Below are positions 5,430 to 13,583 of a stretch of 43,987 nucleotides of DNA, piece after piece. The first letter of the stretch is position 1, and every line of letters starts with the position of its first letter. The position numbers and the translations under genes are program-made. The stretch comes from a virus: IMG/VR virus record IMGVR_UViG_3300036781_000043, positions 1 to 43,987 of that record; one strand, written 5' to 3'. The notes beneath the pieces were generated by a model. That model was not told where the DNA came from and made no database searches. It saw only the letters and a list, made by a program, of their open reading frames with translations.

Positions 5430-6291
5430 CGTAGAGGCGGCGAATGAGTGGTCAAAGTCGCCTGGATTCATGGAATTCGAAAGAAACGACTTTATTAGAT
5501 GTGTCCGTGCGCTGCTATCTGCAAGCAAGCCTGCCGGGTCGGAATACACCTACGAGACGTACACGGGCCAATGCGGCTGGCTAGTCGTGTCGAAGGAAGA
5601 ATACGAGCAATCGGAGTATCGCAAACGTCGGACGCCTATCGCCGCATCCCCGCAACCAGTAGCACAGACAGCGGATTCGGAGCCAGAGCATTCCGCCATC
5701 TACATAAGCAAGCGGCTGACAGGTTCCGACAAAGATGCCTCGTTCGTGCAGGCGCATATCAATCAGGCCGTCAGTGAGGCTATGGAGCGTGCCGCCCCGC
5801 AGCCAGCACAGACTGCCGTGGTGCTGGACGATGAACGGGAGGCGTTTGAGACGTGGTGTCTTGCCACAGAAAGAGACTTGTATGTAGAGCGGCTAGGTCT
5901 TGGTTATTTTCATCCCGTTACTTCGGTGCTTTGGGATTGCTGGCGAGCCAGCGCTGCCTCCCCTGCCACCGCCCCGCAATCAGGGGAGTCATATGAAGAA
6001 TATGTATGCGGAAAGTGCTGGCCACACAAGTGTAGTTGCTTCATAGCGGCAGACACAGGCAACACCGAAGCCGATAAAATCATTGGCCGACTTATGTCGA
6101 ACGACCCGGATTTTGAGGATTGCACCAGCGCAGCCGTGTTCATTCGTAAGCTGATAGCCGACCTTAAAGGCCCTGATGGTTTTGCCACGTGGAAAGATGC
6201 CGCGTTAGATGAACGCATGAAGCGAGTTAGCGCCGCTGGGCGGGTAGATTTGAAGCCGTCATCTACCGGGGATCAGAAGGTGGGATCGTGA
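5374..6291 (+). CDS. Mosaic hypothetical protein (305 aa)
   Basis: ATGA overlap fixes the start at 5374. The first 18 residues (TNRLDGSMTMTDEQ) and the later ALLSASKPA are shared with the protein at 6509. Residues about 155-195 show an AFETW...VTSVLWDCWRAS pattern, and residues about 240-290 (DPDFEDCTSAAVFIRKLI and then GPDGFATWKDAA) match a small domain seen in several phage hypothetical proteins. The polypeptide therefore looks assembled from short modules joined by Pro/Ala-rich linkers (PQPAQTA). No enzyme motif is visible, and the role is unknown. Confidence 0.55.
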   Translation: MTTPTNRLDGSMTMTDEQIVEAANEWSKSPGFMEFERNDFIRCVRALLSASKPAGSEYTYETYTGQCGWLVVSKEEYEQSEYRKRRTPIAASPQPVAQTADSEPEHSAIYISKRLTGSDKDASFVQAHINQAVSEAMERAAPQPAQTAVVLDDEREAFETWCLATERDLYVERLGLGYFHPVTSVLWDCWRASAASPATAPQSGESYEEYVCGKCWPHKCSCFIAADTGNTEADKIIGRLMSNDPDFEDCTSAAVFIRKLIADLKGPDGFATWKDAALDERMKRVSAAGRVDLKPSSTGDQKVGS

Positions 6292-6512
6292 GCAACAAAC
6301 TCCAGACTGCTCAGGACATTTTCGAATGGCCGTACGACACCTCGTTCGGTGGCGGATTCTGGCGTATCCGTGTGTTCAAGGATGGCGCCGCATGGTGCTG
6401 CGTCGGTGAAGGGTTCAAAGACCTTCAGGAATCCGATAACTACGCATTTGGTGATACGCGCGATGAAGCAATCGCAGCTTATGGCAAAATAATGCAGAAA
6501 GTCACCCCATGA
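6288..6512 (+). CDS. Hypothetical protein (74 aa)
   Basis: The GTG start at 6288 forms a GTGA overlap with the previous stop; AAGGTGGGATC lies before it. The sequence is short with strand-like alternation (FWRIRVFKDGAAWCCVGEGF) and a final helix (DTRDEAIAAYGKIM). Many small phage proteins end with such a DEAIAAY helix. No function is recognised. Confidence 0.55.
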   Translation: MSNKLQTAQDIFEWPYDTSFGGGFWRIRVFKDGAAWCCVGEGFKDLQESDNYAFGDTRDEAIAAYGKIMQKVTP

Positions 6513-6564
6513 CCACCCCAACTAACAGGCTCGACGGATCGATGACTATGACCGATGAACAGAT
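6505..6564 (+). repeat. 60-bp perfect direct repeat, copy 2
   Basis: Identical to 5370-5429, offset by 1135 bases. It covers the ribosome-site flank, the ATG at 6509 and the first 18 codons. Recombination between the copies would delete the genes at 5374 and 6288 while leaving one intact fused gene start. Confidence 0.95.
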
Positions 6565-7333
6565 GTATGCGCTCAAAAAATTCGATGAATGGGCTAGAGA
6601 TAAAGGGATGCCTGAGTATTCCGCCCTGCTATCTGCAAGCAAACCTGCCGCGCCAGCGCAATCTAACGAAGCACTGCGCGAAGCCTACGAACGCGGATGG
6701 GACGACTGCAACATAGTTGGGTTGGCAGCGGCGAAGGCGGCGAAGGCAGCACAATCGAAGAAGAAGCCGCATCCGCTATGTGCACAGATTAAGCGAGCAC
6801 AAGCCGAAATGGCCGCGTGGAGTCCAGAAAAACGTGCAAGCGTTCGATTGGAAGGAAACGATCCACTGCTAAGCCAGTGCGATCTGCCAAAAACGGAAGT
6901 TAGCATGACCAGCAAGCAGGCCTTAGCAGAAATCGGGCGCTGTATCGCAGACCCAATGTGGGCAGAGCATGCGGAAGTGCCAAAAAGGCTGCTTAAGCGC
7001 TGGCATAAAGCGTTTAATTCAGGGGAGAAAGAAGCGCAGACGGCGCAATCGTGGGATCCAGTTAAACCCCATTCAAAGCTGGTGACGTTCGACGAGTTTG
7101 TTCAGTACGGTAAAGATCACGGCGCAAACGTCGTTAATGGTATGCCGTGGTCGTTCGTTTTCTACGGCCACGCTGTCACACATGAAACTGACGATCTGTA
7201 CATGATCGGCACGCCGTCAATTGCGTTTCGGCTCGGGGAACTGCTGGTTGTGAGTTCTTGCGGCAAATGTGTGTTGATGACGGTATTGCAACCGCCTGCC
7301 CCGCAGCCAGCAAGTGGAGTTGATCATGACTAA
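6509..7333 (+). CDS. Mosaic hypothetical protein (274 aa)
   Basis: The start at 6509 is fixed by ATGA overlap and by identity to the start of the gene at 5374. After the shared N-terminus there is NEALREAYERGWDDCN, an AAKAAKAA helix, and a central segment with SKQALAEIGRCIADPMWAEH. The C-terminal third (SFVFYGHAVTHETDDLYMIG) looks like a small beta-rich domain and ends in a PQPAS linker like the neighbours. It appears built from modules; function unknown. Confidence 0.5.
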   Translation: MTTPTNRLDGSMTMTDEQMYALKKFDEWARDKGMPEYSALLSASKPAAPAQSNEALREAYERGWDDCNIVGLAAAKAAKAAQSKKKPHPLCAQIKRAQAEMAAWSPEKRASVRLEGNDPLLSQCDLPKTEVSMTSKQALAEIGRCIADPMWAEHAEVPKRLLKRWHKAFNSGEKEAQTAQSWDPVKPHSKLVTFDEFVQYGKDHGANVVNGMPWSFVFYGHAVTHETDDLYMIGTPSIAFRLGELLVVSSCGKCVLMTVLQPPAPQPASGVDHD

Positions 7334-7655
7334 TGAAGAGATTTTTTCGATTTATAAAGAGTGCGAGAATATTGCGACATGCTCCGCTAACTTGACCTTG
7401 AAATTTGGTCGAGCCATCGAGCAAGCCTCGCGCCGTGCTGCGCTTGAGGAAGCAGATGCTAAGGCAGCGCAGAGAACGCCACTAGGCTGGGTATGGGAGC
7501 GGCGTTATTCGACCGGTGGGTACACGCGGAAGTTTTGCACATCAGAATTTGAAGCGAGGGAGTTAGCAAAGGATGGAGCGGCGCTGCCTACTCCCGATCT
7601 GGTGTATCCGTTCTATGCAGACCCGCAGCCAGCAAACGGTGATTATCATGAGTGA
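7326..7655 (+). CDS. Hypothetical protein with EQASRRAA module (109 aa)
   Basis: I chose the ATG at 7326, which overlaps the previous gene by eight bases; GGAGTTG lies upstream. The N-terminal half ends in a helix containing EQASRRAALEEA, repeated in the next gene by a 28-bp identical DNA stretch. The second half has strand-like WVWERRYSTGGYTRKF. The C-terminus carries the PQPA tail seen in neighbouring genes. No function is recognised. Confidence 0.5.
   Translation: MTNEEIFSIYKECENIATCSANLTLKFGRAIEQASRRAALEEADAKAAQRTPLGWVWERRYSTGGYTRKFCTSEFEARELAKDGAALPTPDLVYPFYADPQPANGDYHE
7415..7442 (+). repeat. 28-bp direct repeat, copy 1
   Basis: Identical to 7752-7779. It encodes the IEQASRRAA helix in the two successive small genes. 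Perfect DNA identity inside otherwise different genes indicates recent module exchange. Confidence 0.9.
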
Positions 7656-7929
7656 CTTAAGATTCACGACGAGCGAATTTGAGCGCGCATGCTCGCTTCT
7701 GCCAGAAGGCACATGTTGGGGGGAGCATCTGACCGTCGAGATTGTCTTGCACATCGAGCAAGCCTCGCGCCGTGCTGCGATGGAAGAAGCGATCCAGATC
7801 ATCGAGACTCACCGGGTCCCTGTTGGTAACAGTGCAGCAGGAGAAATGGCGGCCGGCTGGACCATGGACGCTTTGCATGAGATTCGCGACGCCATCCGCG
7901 CTCGCGAAATTGGAGATGATCATGAGTAA
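7648..7929 (+). CDS. Hypothetical protein with EQASRRAA module (93 aa)
   Basis: ATG at 7648 overlaps the previous gene by eight bases. The protein has an N-terminal TTSEFERACSLLPEG segment, then the shared EQASRRAAMEEA helix, and a C-terminal helix around MDALHEIRDAIRAREI. It is similar in layout to the preceding gene, so the pair are partial paralogues. Function unknown. Confidence 0.5.
   Translation: MSDLRFTTSEFERACSLLPEGTCWGEHLTVEIVLHIEQASRRAAMEEAIQIIETHRVPVGNSAAGEMAAGWTMDALHEIRDAIRAREIGDDHE
7752..7779 (+). repeat. 28-bp direct repeat, copy 2
   Basis: Identical to 7415-7442, in the same reading frame relative to the encoded helix. Confidence 0.9.
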
Positions 7930-8173
7930 TCTGATTACACGACTGAAGTCAGCAGCTGGAGATGGCGATTCGATTTATCTTTCCAATCGCTGCACTGAAG
8001 CGGCCGACGCCCTCGAAGCCGCGCACGCCTGCATAGCCGGTCTGGTTAAAGAGATCGAAAATCTCAAGCATGATCTTGATCAATACATGAAAAGTTCAAA
8101 GTATGAGATAGAGCGAAGCGATGAACTCGAATCGCAGATAGCCGCAGTTCTGGTTAAACAGGAGGGGAAATGA
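7922..8173 (+). CDS. Coiled-coil hypothetical protein (83 aa)
   Basis: The start overlaps the preceding gene by eight bases, as in the two genes before it. The pattern ITRLKSAAGDGDSIYLSNRC, then EAADALEAAHACIAGL, is common in small phage proteins. The second half is a predicted coiled coil (VKEIENLKHDLDQYMKSS). Its final codons supply the GGAGGGG ribosome site for the next ORF. Function unknown. Confidence 0.55.
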   Translation: MSNLITRLKSAAGDGDSIYLSNRCTEAADALEAAHACIAGLVKEIENLKHDLDQYMKSSKYEIERSDELESQIAAVLVKQEGK

Positions 8174-8286
8174 CTGCATACATATTAGGGAATACCCTAG
8201 GCAACCTGTTCATGACGTCGCTCGTTCTCTTCGCCCTCCGCTGCTCGTGGAAGAATTGGAAACAACGGGAGATTCGCGATGAGTGA
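8170..8286 (+). CDS. Tiny membrane protein (38 aa)
   Basis: ATG at 8170 overlaps the previous stop and has a strong GGAGGGGAA site. Residues about 9-25 are hydrophobic (LGNLFMTSLVLFALRC) and the tail is basic and aromatic (SWKNWKQREIRDE). It is probably a single-pass membrane protein with its tail in the cytoplasm. No family is recognised. Confidence 0.45.
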   Translation: MTAYILGNTLGNLFMTSLVLFALRCSWKNWKQREIRDE

Positions 8287-8338
8287 ATGTCATTACTGAT
8301 GCTACAATCCAGACATACTAAAATTGGAAATGTCAAGC

Positions 8339-8752
8339 ATGGCACGCACAGAAAGGACAGATCAACGCGCACGGGCAATGTTTCTTGAGAAGTTGGCTGA
8401 AACATGCTGCGTGCTGAAGTCGGCGGCCCATGCTGGCATTGACCGCAGGCGACTGTACGAAATGCGCCACGCTGACGCTGAGTTCGCTGCTGAATGGATC
8501 AAGGCGTTGGAGGCCGGGTCGGATTTGCTGGAGGCCACGGCTATCGCCCGCGCAATCGATGGCGTGGACGAACCGGTGTATCAGGGCGGCCAGCTGGTAG
8601 GCCACGTAACGAAGTACAGCGACACTATGCTTGCTCTGCTGCTCAAGTCGCATCTGCCCGAGAAGTACCGTGAACGGCAGGAGATCAAGCACGAGGTGTC
8701 TGACAACCTAGCGACGGCGCTGGAACTGGCTCGCAAGAGGGTGCAGGGGTGA
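8339..8752 (+). CDS. terS: Terminase small subunit (137 aa)
   Basis: Three starts are possible (TTG 8324, ATG 8330, ATG 8339). I prefer 8339, where GGAAA lies about nine bases upstream. The N-terminal HTH region (RAMFLEKLAETCCVLKSAAH, then GIDRRRLYEMRHADAEF) is characteristic of small terminases that bind the pac or cos site. It is followed by an oligomerising region, and the C-terminus is basic (LELARKRVQG). The stop overlaps the start of the large subunit (GTGA). It recognises phage DNA for packaging and regulates the large subunit. Confidence 0.75.
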   Translation: MARTERTDQRARAMFLEKLAETCCVLKSAAHAGIDRRRLYEMRHADAEFAAEWIKALEAGSDLLEATAIARAIDGVDEPVYQGGQLVGHVTKYSDTMLALLLKSHLPEKYRERQEIKHEVSDNLATALELARKRVQG

Positions 8753-10251
8753 GCGCTGAATCAGACCTGATCGAGGAAATCGCCAAGTGCAGCGCTAACC
8801 CGCTGCGCTATGTGATGCTCGCCTTCCCGTGGGGACAGGGCGAGCTGGTCGGTGATCGGGCAAGTCCTGACGAATGGCAGACAGCCATGCTGAAGGAGAT
8901 CGGGGATGGGCTGAAGGGTGGCAACATGACGGCCACGCAGGCGATACAGATCGCGGTGGCGTCTGGTCACGGCATCGGAAAGTCTGCGCTGGTGTCGTGG
9001 CTGATCCTGTGGGCTATCTCTACGTTCGAAGATACGCGCGGCGTGGTAACGGCCAACACTGAGAACCAGCTCAAGACGAAGACATGGGCTGAACTGGCCA
9101 AGTGGCACCGGCTCTGTATCTGCAAGCACTGGTTCGAATACACGGCGACGGCGCTGTACGCCAAGGATCCGAGCCATGAGAAGACATGGCGCATCGACAT
9201 GGTGCCTTGGAGCGAGCGCAACACCGAAGCATTCGCCGGCCTGCACAACCAGGGAAAGCGCGTGATCCTGATCTTCGACGAGGCGTCGGCTATCCCTGAT
9301 ATCATATGGGAGACCGCAGAGGGTGCTCTGACGGACAAGGATACGCAGATCATCTGGGCTGTGTTCGGCAACCCTACGCGTAACAGCGGCCGGTTCCGCG
9401 CGGCGTTCGGCAGCCTTAAACACCGCTGGATCACGCGCCAGATCGACAGCCGCACGGCGCGCATGACCAACAAAGAGCAGATCGCTCAATGGGTATCTGA
9501 CTATGGCGAAGATTCTGACTTTGTTCGTATCCGCGTACGGGGCGTGTTCCCTCGTGCGGGAAGCACTCAGTTTATTGGCTCAGACGTTATCGAGGCAGCC
9601 GCATCGCGCGAAGCACACGCTAGTCTGTATGACGCTCTGGTGCTTGGCGTCGACGTTGCTCGCTTTGGTGATGACGAGTCGGTGATCTATATCCGCAAGG
9701 GAAGGGACGGGAGGACGCATGCGCCGCTTAAATTCCGTGGTCTGGACAATATGCAACTGGCTGCGCGTGTCATCGAGCAGTACGAGTTCTTCCGGGCCGA
9801 CGCCATCTTTGTTGACGGCGGGGGAACTGGATCCGGCGTGGTGGACAGACTGCGCCAACTTCGTGCCCCTGTGTTCGACATCCAGTTTGGCAGCGTGCCA
9901 GACCGCAGCAATCCCGGCCAAGAAGCGCTCCACTACGTCAACAAGGTAGCGGAGATGTGGGGCGTGATGCGCAGCTGGCTGGCCACTGGCGGTGCGATCC
10001 CGGATGATGTCGATCTGAAAGCCCAACTTGAGACGCGCCAGTACGGCTACGTGATGCGCGACGGACGGGATGCAATCCAACTGGAAGCCAAGAAGGACAT
10101 GAAGAAGCGTGGCCTGCAATCGCCAGACATAGCAGATGCACTGGCCCTAACTTTCGCGTATCCTGTTCAACCAAGCCAGAATGCTGGACGGGCTGCTGCT
10201 GGCAACACGCCACGTGTGCAGCACGAGTACGATCCGTTCCACAACAGTTAG
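8749..10251 (+). CDS. terL: Terminase large subunit, ATPase-nuclease (500 aa)
   Basis: The GTG at 8749 overlaps the TerS stop. The ATPase domain has a Walker A-like ASGHGIGKS (residues 71-79) and Walker B ILIFDEAS (D177, E178), followed by a coupling motif near FGNPT (207-211). The RNase H-like nuclease domain starts at GVDVARFGDDES (acid D302) and includes IFVDGGGTGSGVVDRL and the late DIADALALTF acidic motif. At 500 aa the length is normal. It translocates DNA into the prohead through the connector and cuts the concatemer. Its group (headful or terminal repeat) would tell the packaging mode but needs a tree. Confidence 0.92.
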   Translation: MSAESDLIEEIAKCSANPLRYVMLAFPWGQGELVGDRASPDEWQTAMLKEIGDGLKGGNMTATQAIQIAVASGHGIGKSALVSWLILWAISTFEDTRGVVTANTENQLKTKTWAELAKWHRLCICKHWFEYTATALYAKDPSHEKTWRIDMVPWSERNTEAFAGLHNQGKRVILIFDEASAIPDIIWETAEGALTDKDTQIIWAVFGNPTRNSGRFRAAFGSLKHRWITRQIDSRTARMTNKEQIAQWVSDYGEDSDFVRIRVRGVFPRAGSTQFIGSDVIEAAASREAHASLYDALVLGVDVARFGDDESVIYIRKGRDGRTHAPLKFRGLDNMQLAARVIEQYEFFRADAIFVDGGGTGSGVVDRLRQLRAPVFDIQFGSVPDRSNPGQEALHYVNKVAEMWGVMRSWLATGGAIPDDVDLKAQLETRQYGYVMRDGRDAIQLEAKKDMKKRGLQSPDIADALALTFAYPVQPSQNAGRAAAGNTPRVQHEYDPFHNS

Positions 10252-10260
10252 GAGAATGCT

Positions 10261-10464
10261 ATGGGCGGCAGTGCCCCGACACCCCCGGCAGTAACCGTTC
10301 CGCCACCAATTCCAGCGATACAATCGCCGTCCGGCGCACAGGCAGCAGCATCAGCCACAACCCGCGCTCAGAACGCTGTCGGCCCCGCTGCGACGATTGA
10401 GACGGGCGCCAATGGCCTGACATCGCCGGCTACGACCGGCACCAAGACATTGCTGGGGAGTTGA
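10261..10464 (+). CDS. Pro/Ala-rich small protein (67 aa)
   Basis: AGGAG lies six bases before the ATG at 10261. The protein is disordered in appearance, rich in Pro, Ala and Thr (TPPAVTVPPPIPAIQSP) and with a GANGLTSPATTG stretch; the ending KTLLGS is common in small proteins between terminase and portal genes. It may be a minor head or assembly protein. The stop forms a TTGA junction with the next gene. Confidence 0.55.
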   Translation: MGGSAPTPPAVTVPPPIPAIQSPSGAQAAASATTRAQNAVGPAATIETGANGLTSPATTGTKTLLGS

Positions 10465-10466
10465 CC

Positions 10467-10721
10467 TTGACGCCACGCCAAGCCCTGAACGCGCTGATTG
10501 CCACGCGCCACAATGCGGTCAACCTCGCCGAGCCGCAGATTGCTATCAACGAAGCGCAGGAAGCGTTCGAGAAATCGATGGTCGATGCTCTCGAAGGAAA
10601 GCCTGTTCTCGCGGCCGTGGTTCATGAGGAGATTCCTCCGCATGTCGCCGAGCCGCAAGAAACAGACAACTCACCGTCCAGCACAGAGCCACCTACCATC
10701 GCACCGCAGACACCGGCCTAA
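10467..10721 (+). CDS. Small head-region hypothetical protein (84 aa)
   Basis: A TTG at 10467 has GGGGAG six bases upstream, better spaced than the TTG at 10461. An N-terminal helical half (ALNALIATRHNAVNLAEPQI) is followed by a Pro-rich, probably disordered tail (TEPPTIAPQTPA). It lies between terminase and connector, where accessory head proteins are usual. Function unknown. Confidence 0.5.
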   Translation: MTPRQALNALIATRHNAVNLAEPQIAINEAQEAFEKSMVDALEGKPVLAAVVHEEIPPHVAEPQETDNSPSSTEPPTIAPQTPA

Positions 10722-10724
10722 AAC

Positions 10725-12458
10725 ATGGCAGACCAGCTTACAGGCGTGAAGCTTCGCCCCGATCAGAAGACCGCGAGCGACAAGGCAACTCCCGAGACGA
10801 TGAAGCTCCGGGAGCACGCTGACACGCTGATGATTGCGATGCGGACAGATCGTTATTCATGGTGGACGCACTGGCGAGAAATCTCCGACTACCTGATCCC
10901 ACGCCGCTACAAGTGGCTGATCACGCCGAACCAAGGCAATCGCGGATCGCCGATCAACCAGCGCATTGTGGACAACACAGGCACGGTTGCATTGCGCGTG
11001 CTGGCTGCTGGGATGATGAGCGGGATCACGTCGCCTGGTAGACCGTGGTTCAAGCTGGCGACGGACAACACGGACCTGAACGACGACTCGGACGTCAAGC
11101 TCTGGCTGTCTGAGTGCGAGCGGCGCATGGAAACTGTGTTCGCTGAGTCCAATTTCTACACGTCACTGGCCACGGTGTATGGGGATCTGGGCGCTTTCGG
11201 TACGGGCGCGATGATCATCTACCAGGATTACGATGACGTGATCCGCTGCTACAACACGTGCGCTGGCGAATACTTCCTTCAGAACGACGACCGGCAGGAC
11301 ATCGGCATGTTGGCGCGCGAGTTCGTGTTGACCTGTCAGCAAGTCGCGCAGATGTTCGGCCTTGAAAACTGCTCGGCCACGGTGCAGCAGGCGATCCAGA
11401 ACGGCGGCGCCCTGCTGACGCGAGAGATCATCATCGGTCACCTGATCGAGAAGAACTCGGACATGGTGCCGGATGCGCCGGGTGTGAAGGGTATGCCATG
11501 GCGCGAGATCTATTGGGAGCGCGGCACAGGCCAGAATACGCTACTGCGCGTTCGCGGGTTCCACGAGAAGCCGTTCATCGCGCCGCGGTGGGACATTATT
11601 GGCAATGACGCATATGGTCGCGGTCCGGGCATGGATGCGCTCGGCGACCTGAAGCAATTGCAGGTTGAGCAAAAGCGCAAGGCACAGGCTATCGACAAGC
11701 ATGTGAATCCGCCGATGGTCGCGGACGTCTCGCTGAAGAACGAGCCGGCGTCGATGCTGCCTGGCGGCGTGACGTACGTGAGCAGCACCCAGGGCAGCGT
11801 TGGCTTCAAGCCTGTGTACGAGGTCATGCCAGACATGACAGGCCTGATCGCTGACATCAAGGAATGTCAGGAACGGATCAAGATCACCTTCTTCAATGAT
11901 CTGTTCATGATGATAAGCCAGCTCGACACCGTGCGCACGGCGACGGAGATTGATGCGCGGCGCGAGGAAAAGCTTATCCAGCTTGGTCCTGTATTGGAGA
12001 GATTCGAGAATGAAGCCCTTGACCCTGCTATCAATTGCACTTTCGATATCATGCTGCGCGGTGGCCTTTTCCCGCCTGTCCCGGTCCAGCTCTCTGGAAA
12101 GAAAATCAAGGTCGAGTATGTCTCCATGCTCGCCGAAGCCCAAAAAGCCGCGTCCACCGCAGCTGTTGAGAGACTGGCCCAGTTCGTCGGAAATCTCGCC
12201 GGTGCGGTGCCGGGCGCGCTCGATAACGTTGACTGGGACGAAATGATCGACGAGTACGCTGACATGCTCGGCATCTCGCCTAAGGTCATCCTCGCCACGG
12301 TTAAGGTTCAGGCAATCCGCCAGCAGCGTCAGAAACAAGCGCAGGCCCAGCAGGCGATGCAGGCAAGCATGGCTGCGGTCCAAGGCGCCCAAGGCTTGAG
12401 CCAGATCGATGTTGGTGGCGGACAGAATGCATTGCAGAAAGTGATCGGAGGTGGTTGA
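10725..12458 (+). CDS. Portal / head-to-tail connecting protein (577 aa)
   Basis: The protein matches the PF12236-type podovirus connector: YSWWTHWREISDYLIPRRYK near the start, then VALRVLAAGMMSGITSPGRPWFKL, and later DALGDLKQLQVEQKRKAQAID with HVNPPMV. The C-terminal region is Gln/Ala-rich (QRQKQAQAQQAMQASM), probably forming the helical barrel or crown. Length is typical. It forms the dodecameric channel used in packaging and ejection and contacts TerL and the tail adaptor. It follows the terminase block and ends in an ATG overlap with a tiny membrane ORF. Confidence 0.9.
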   Translation: MADQLTGVKLRPDQKTASDKATPETMKLREHADTLMIAMRTDRYSWWTHWREISDYLIPRRYKWLITPNQGNRGSPINQRIVDNTGTVALRVLAAGMMSGITSPGRPWFKLATDNTDLNDDSDVKLWLSECERRMETVFAESNFYTSLATVYGDLGAFGTGAMIIYQDYDDVIRCYNTCAGEYFLQNDDRQDIGMLAREFVLTCQQVAQMFGLENCSATVQQAIQNGGALLTREIIIGHLIEKNSDMVPDAPGVKGMPWREIYWERGTGQNTLLRVRGFHEKPFIAPRWDIIGNDAYGRGPGMDALGDLKQLQVEQKRKAQAIDKHVNPPMVADVSLKNEPASMLPGGVTYVSSTQGSVGFKPVYEVMPDMTGLIADIKECQERIKITFFNDLFMMISQLDTVRTATEIDARREEKLIQLGPVLERFENEALDPAINCTFDIMLRGGLFPPVPVQLSGKKIKVEYVSMLAEAQKAASTAAVERLAQFVGNLAGAVPGALDNVDWDEMIDEYADMLGISPKVILATVKVQAIRQQRQKQAQAQQAMQASMAAVQGAQGLSQIDVGGGQNALQKVIGGG

Positions 12459-12565
12459 TGGACTTCCTTATTGACTGCGGTCTAGGCGCGCTGCTGTTCG
12501 CCGGTTATGTGGTCTTCTGCCTGATATTCGGCAGCGCTGGTAACCGTTTCACCCTGAAGGACTGA
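12458..12565 (+). CDS. Tiny membrane protein (35 aa)
   Basis: ATG at 12458 overlaps the connector stop; GGAGGTGG lies just upstream. A hydrophobic segment (GLGALLFAGYVVFCLIFG) spans most of the protein, with a short basic tail (GNRFTLKD). It is too short for a standard gene caller but well placed and well started. Its role in the head block is unknown. Confidence 0.45.
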   Translation: MDFLIDCGLGALLFAGYVVFCLIFGSAGNRFTLKD

Positions 12566-12567
12566 AA

Positions 12568-12765
12568 ATGAACGAAGAACTTGAGCAGGAAAAACTGTCG
12601 AGCATGATGGACGAAGCCATGGACATAATCGATCAGAGCGATGGCGAAGTACTTTGGGTTGAGAGCAATCGAGGCCTGATGATCATCGCGCAGGATAGCG
12701 GCGATCCGATGTCGGCTAACCTGATCGCCGAACTGAAGCAGGCGCTGCGCGGAACGATGCAATGA
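12568..12765 (+). CDS. Small acidic hypothetical protein (65 aa)
   Basis: The ATG lies two bases after the preceding stop, with GAAGGA upstream. It is an acidic helical N-terminus (NEELEQEKLSSMMDEAMD) followed by a strand-like LWVESNRGLMIIAQD. It ends in ATGA overlap with the next gene. No family is recognised. Confidence 0.5.
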   Translation: MNEELEQEKLSSMMDEAMDIIDQSDGEVLWVESNRGLMIIAQDSGDPMSANLIAELKQALRGTMQ

Positions 12766-13133
12766 GCGAGAAGATCATCGACCCGCTGGGGCTGCTGTCG
12801 CAGGTCCGTCCGGATGCCGATCCTCATCTGAAGCGCCTGTTCGAAATGCGCTTGGCCGAAGAGTTCGAGGAAGAACAGGCCGAACGCGCCGCCGCAGAAA
12901 AGACGAAGGATGTTCGATTCGGCGCTGTTCCTGAGGCGCAGCTTGTTTATAATGCTGCGAACCATACGACTGGAGTTGCCGTGCGCGGTGCAAAATACAT
13001 CTGCCCATTGCCTAGAGGCTACGGCGGTCCGGGTTGTGAACTGGCAATGGTCCCAGAGGGGCTGATCGTTGTACAGCCAGACAAGTCGCCCCTATTGATT
13101 GATCCAACGAACGGTACAACCCGGAGGCTGTAA
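12762..13133 (+). CDS. Hypothetical head-region protein (123 aa)
   Basis: ATGA overlap fixes the start. The N-terminus is a charged helix (MRLAEEFEEEQAERAAAEKT). The C-terminal half (GVAVRGAKYICPLPRGYGG, then EGLIVVQPDKSPLLI) reads as a small beta domain. It lies in a series of small genes between connector and glycosyltransferase, so a minor capsid or assembly role is plausible but unproven. Confidence 0.5.
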   Translation: MSEKIIDPLGLLSQVRPDADPHLKRLFEMRLAEEFEEEQAERAAAEKTKDVRFGAVPEAQLVYNAANHTTGVAVRGAKYICPLPRGYGGPGCELAMVPEGLIVVQPDKSPLLIDPTNGTTRRL

Positions 13134-13333
13134 TGGTCGCGCAAGTTCCACCCGAAGTCTTGAAGAACGCCGCGGCTACGACGGCTCCCGGCGTCCAGCC
13201 TACGCAGCAAACTCAGCCTGAGAATCTCGCTGTGGGTCGCAAGCAACCCGGCCAGAAGGGCAAACAGACTGCTGCTCAGCGCATGTATCCGAAGCTGGCG
13301 AGCGACGACATGAATAAGGGCGACGGGGATTGA
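13133..13333 (+). CDS. Small protein with C-terminal AAxxMYP motif (66 aa)
   Basis: TAATG overlap and GGAGG at about 13123 fix the start. The sequence is Gln/Pro/Ala-rich and probably disordered, ending in KQTAAQRMYPKLASDD. Similar endings (AAKKLYPNQ, AAKTLYKNQ, AGSTLYPTM) occur in three other structural-region proteins, so this may be a docking motif for a shared partner. Function unknown. Confidence 0.5.
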   Translation: MVAQVPPEVLKNAAATTAPGVQPTQQTQPENLAVGRKQPGQKGKQTAAQRMYPKLASDDMNKGDGD

Positions 13334-13334
13334 C

Positions 13335-13574
13335 ATGGCAAAGCTCACGACGAAAGCGCGCAAGGATATGCCGGCTGGCGAGTTCGCCGGCCCAAACCGA
13401 TCCTATCCTGTGCCTGACAAAAGCCATGCTGCTAACGCCAAGGCCAGAGCCAGTCAGGCCGTGAACGAAGGACGAATGTCCAAAGGTCAGGAAGAAAAGA
13501 TCGACGCCAAGGCCAACGCTGTGCTCGGCAAAGGCAAGAGTGCGGCGAAGAAGCTGTACCCCAATCAGAAATAG
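13335..13574 (+). CDS. DUF6582-like small phage protein (79 aa)
   Basis: The protein starts KLTTKARKDMPAGEFAGPNR and continues YPVPDKSHAANAKARASQA, a pattern that occurs widely in phage and prophage structural regions and is often labelled DUF6582-like. It is strongly basic and ends AAKKLYPNQK. The start follows the previous stop directly. It may bind nucleic acid or another head protein; its function is not established. Confidence 0.65.
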   Translation: MAKLTTKARKDMPAGEFAGPNRSYPVPDKSHAANAKARASQAVNEGRMSKGQEEKIDAKANAVLGKGKSAAKKLYPNQK

Positions 13575-13583
13575 GAGAGCACC

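Noticed and set aside
8293-8324. Late promoter before the terminase gene
   Set aside because: TTACTG, 17 bases, TACTAA matches the consensus poorly at both boxes; not supported without transcript data.
8761-9489. Leftward ORF of 242 codons opposite terL
   Set aside because: Arg/His-rich translation typical of an antisense shadow of a coding region; it lies wholly within terL.
11541-12392. Leftward ORF of 283 codons opposite the connector
   Set aside because: It lies wholly within a clear connector gene, and its composition is that of an antisense frame.
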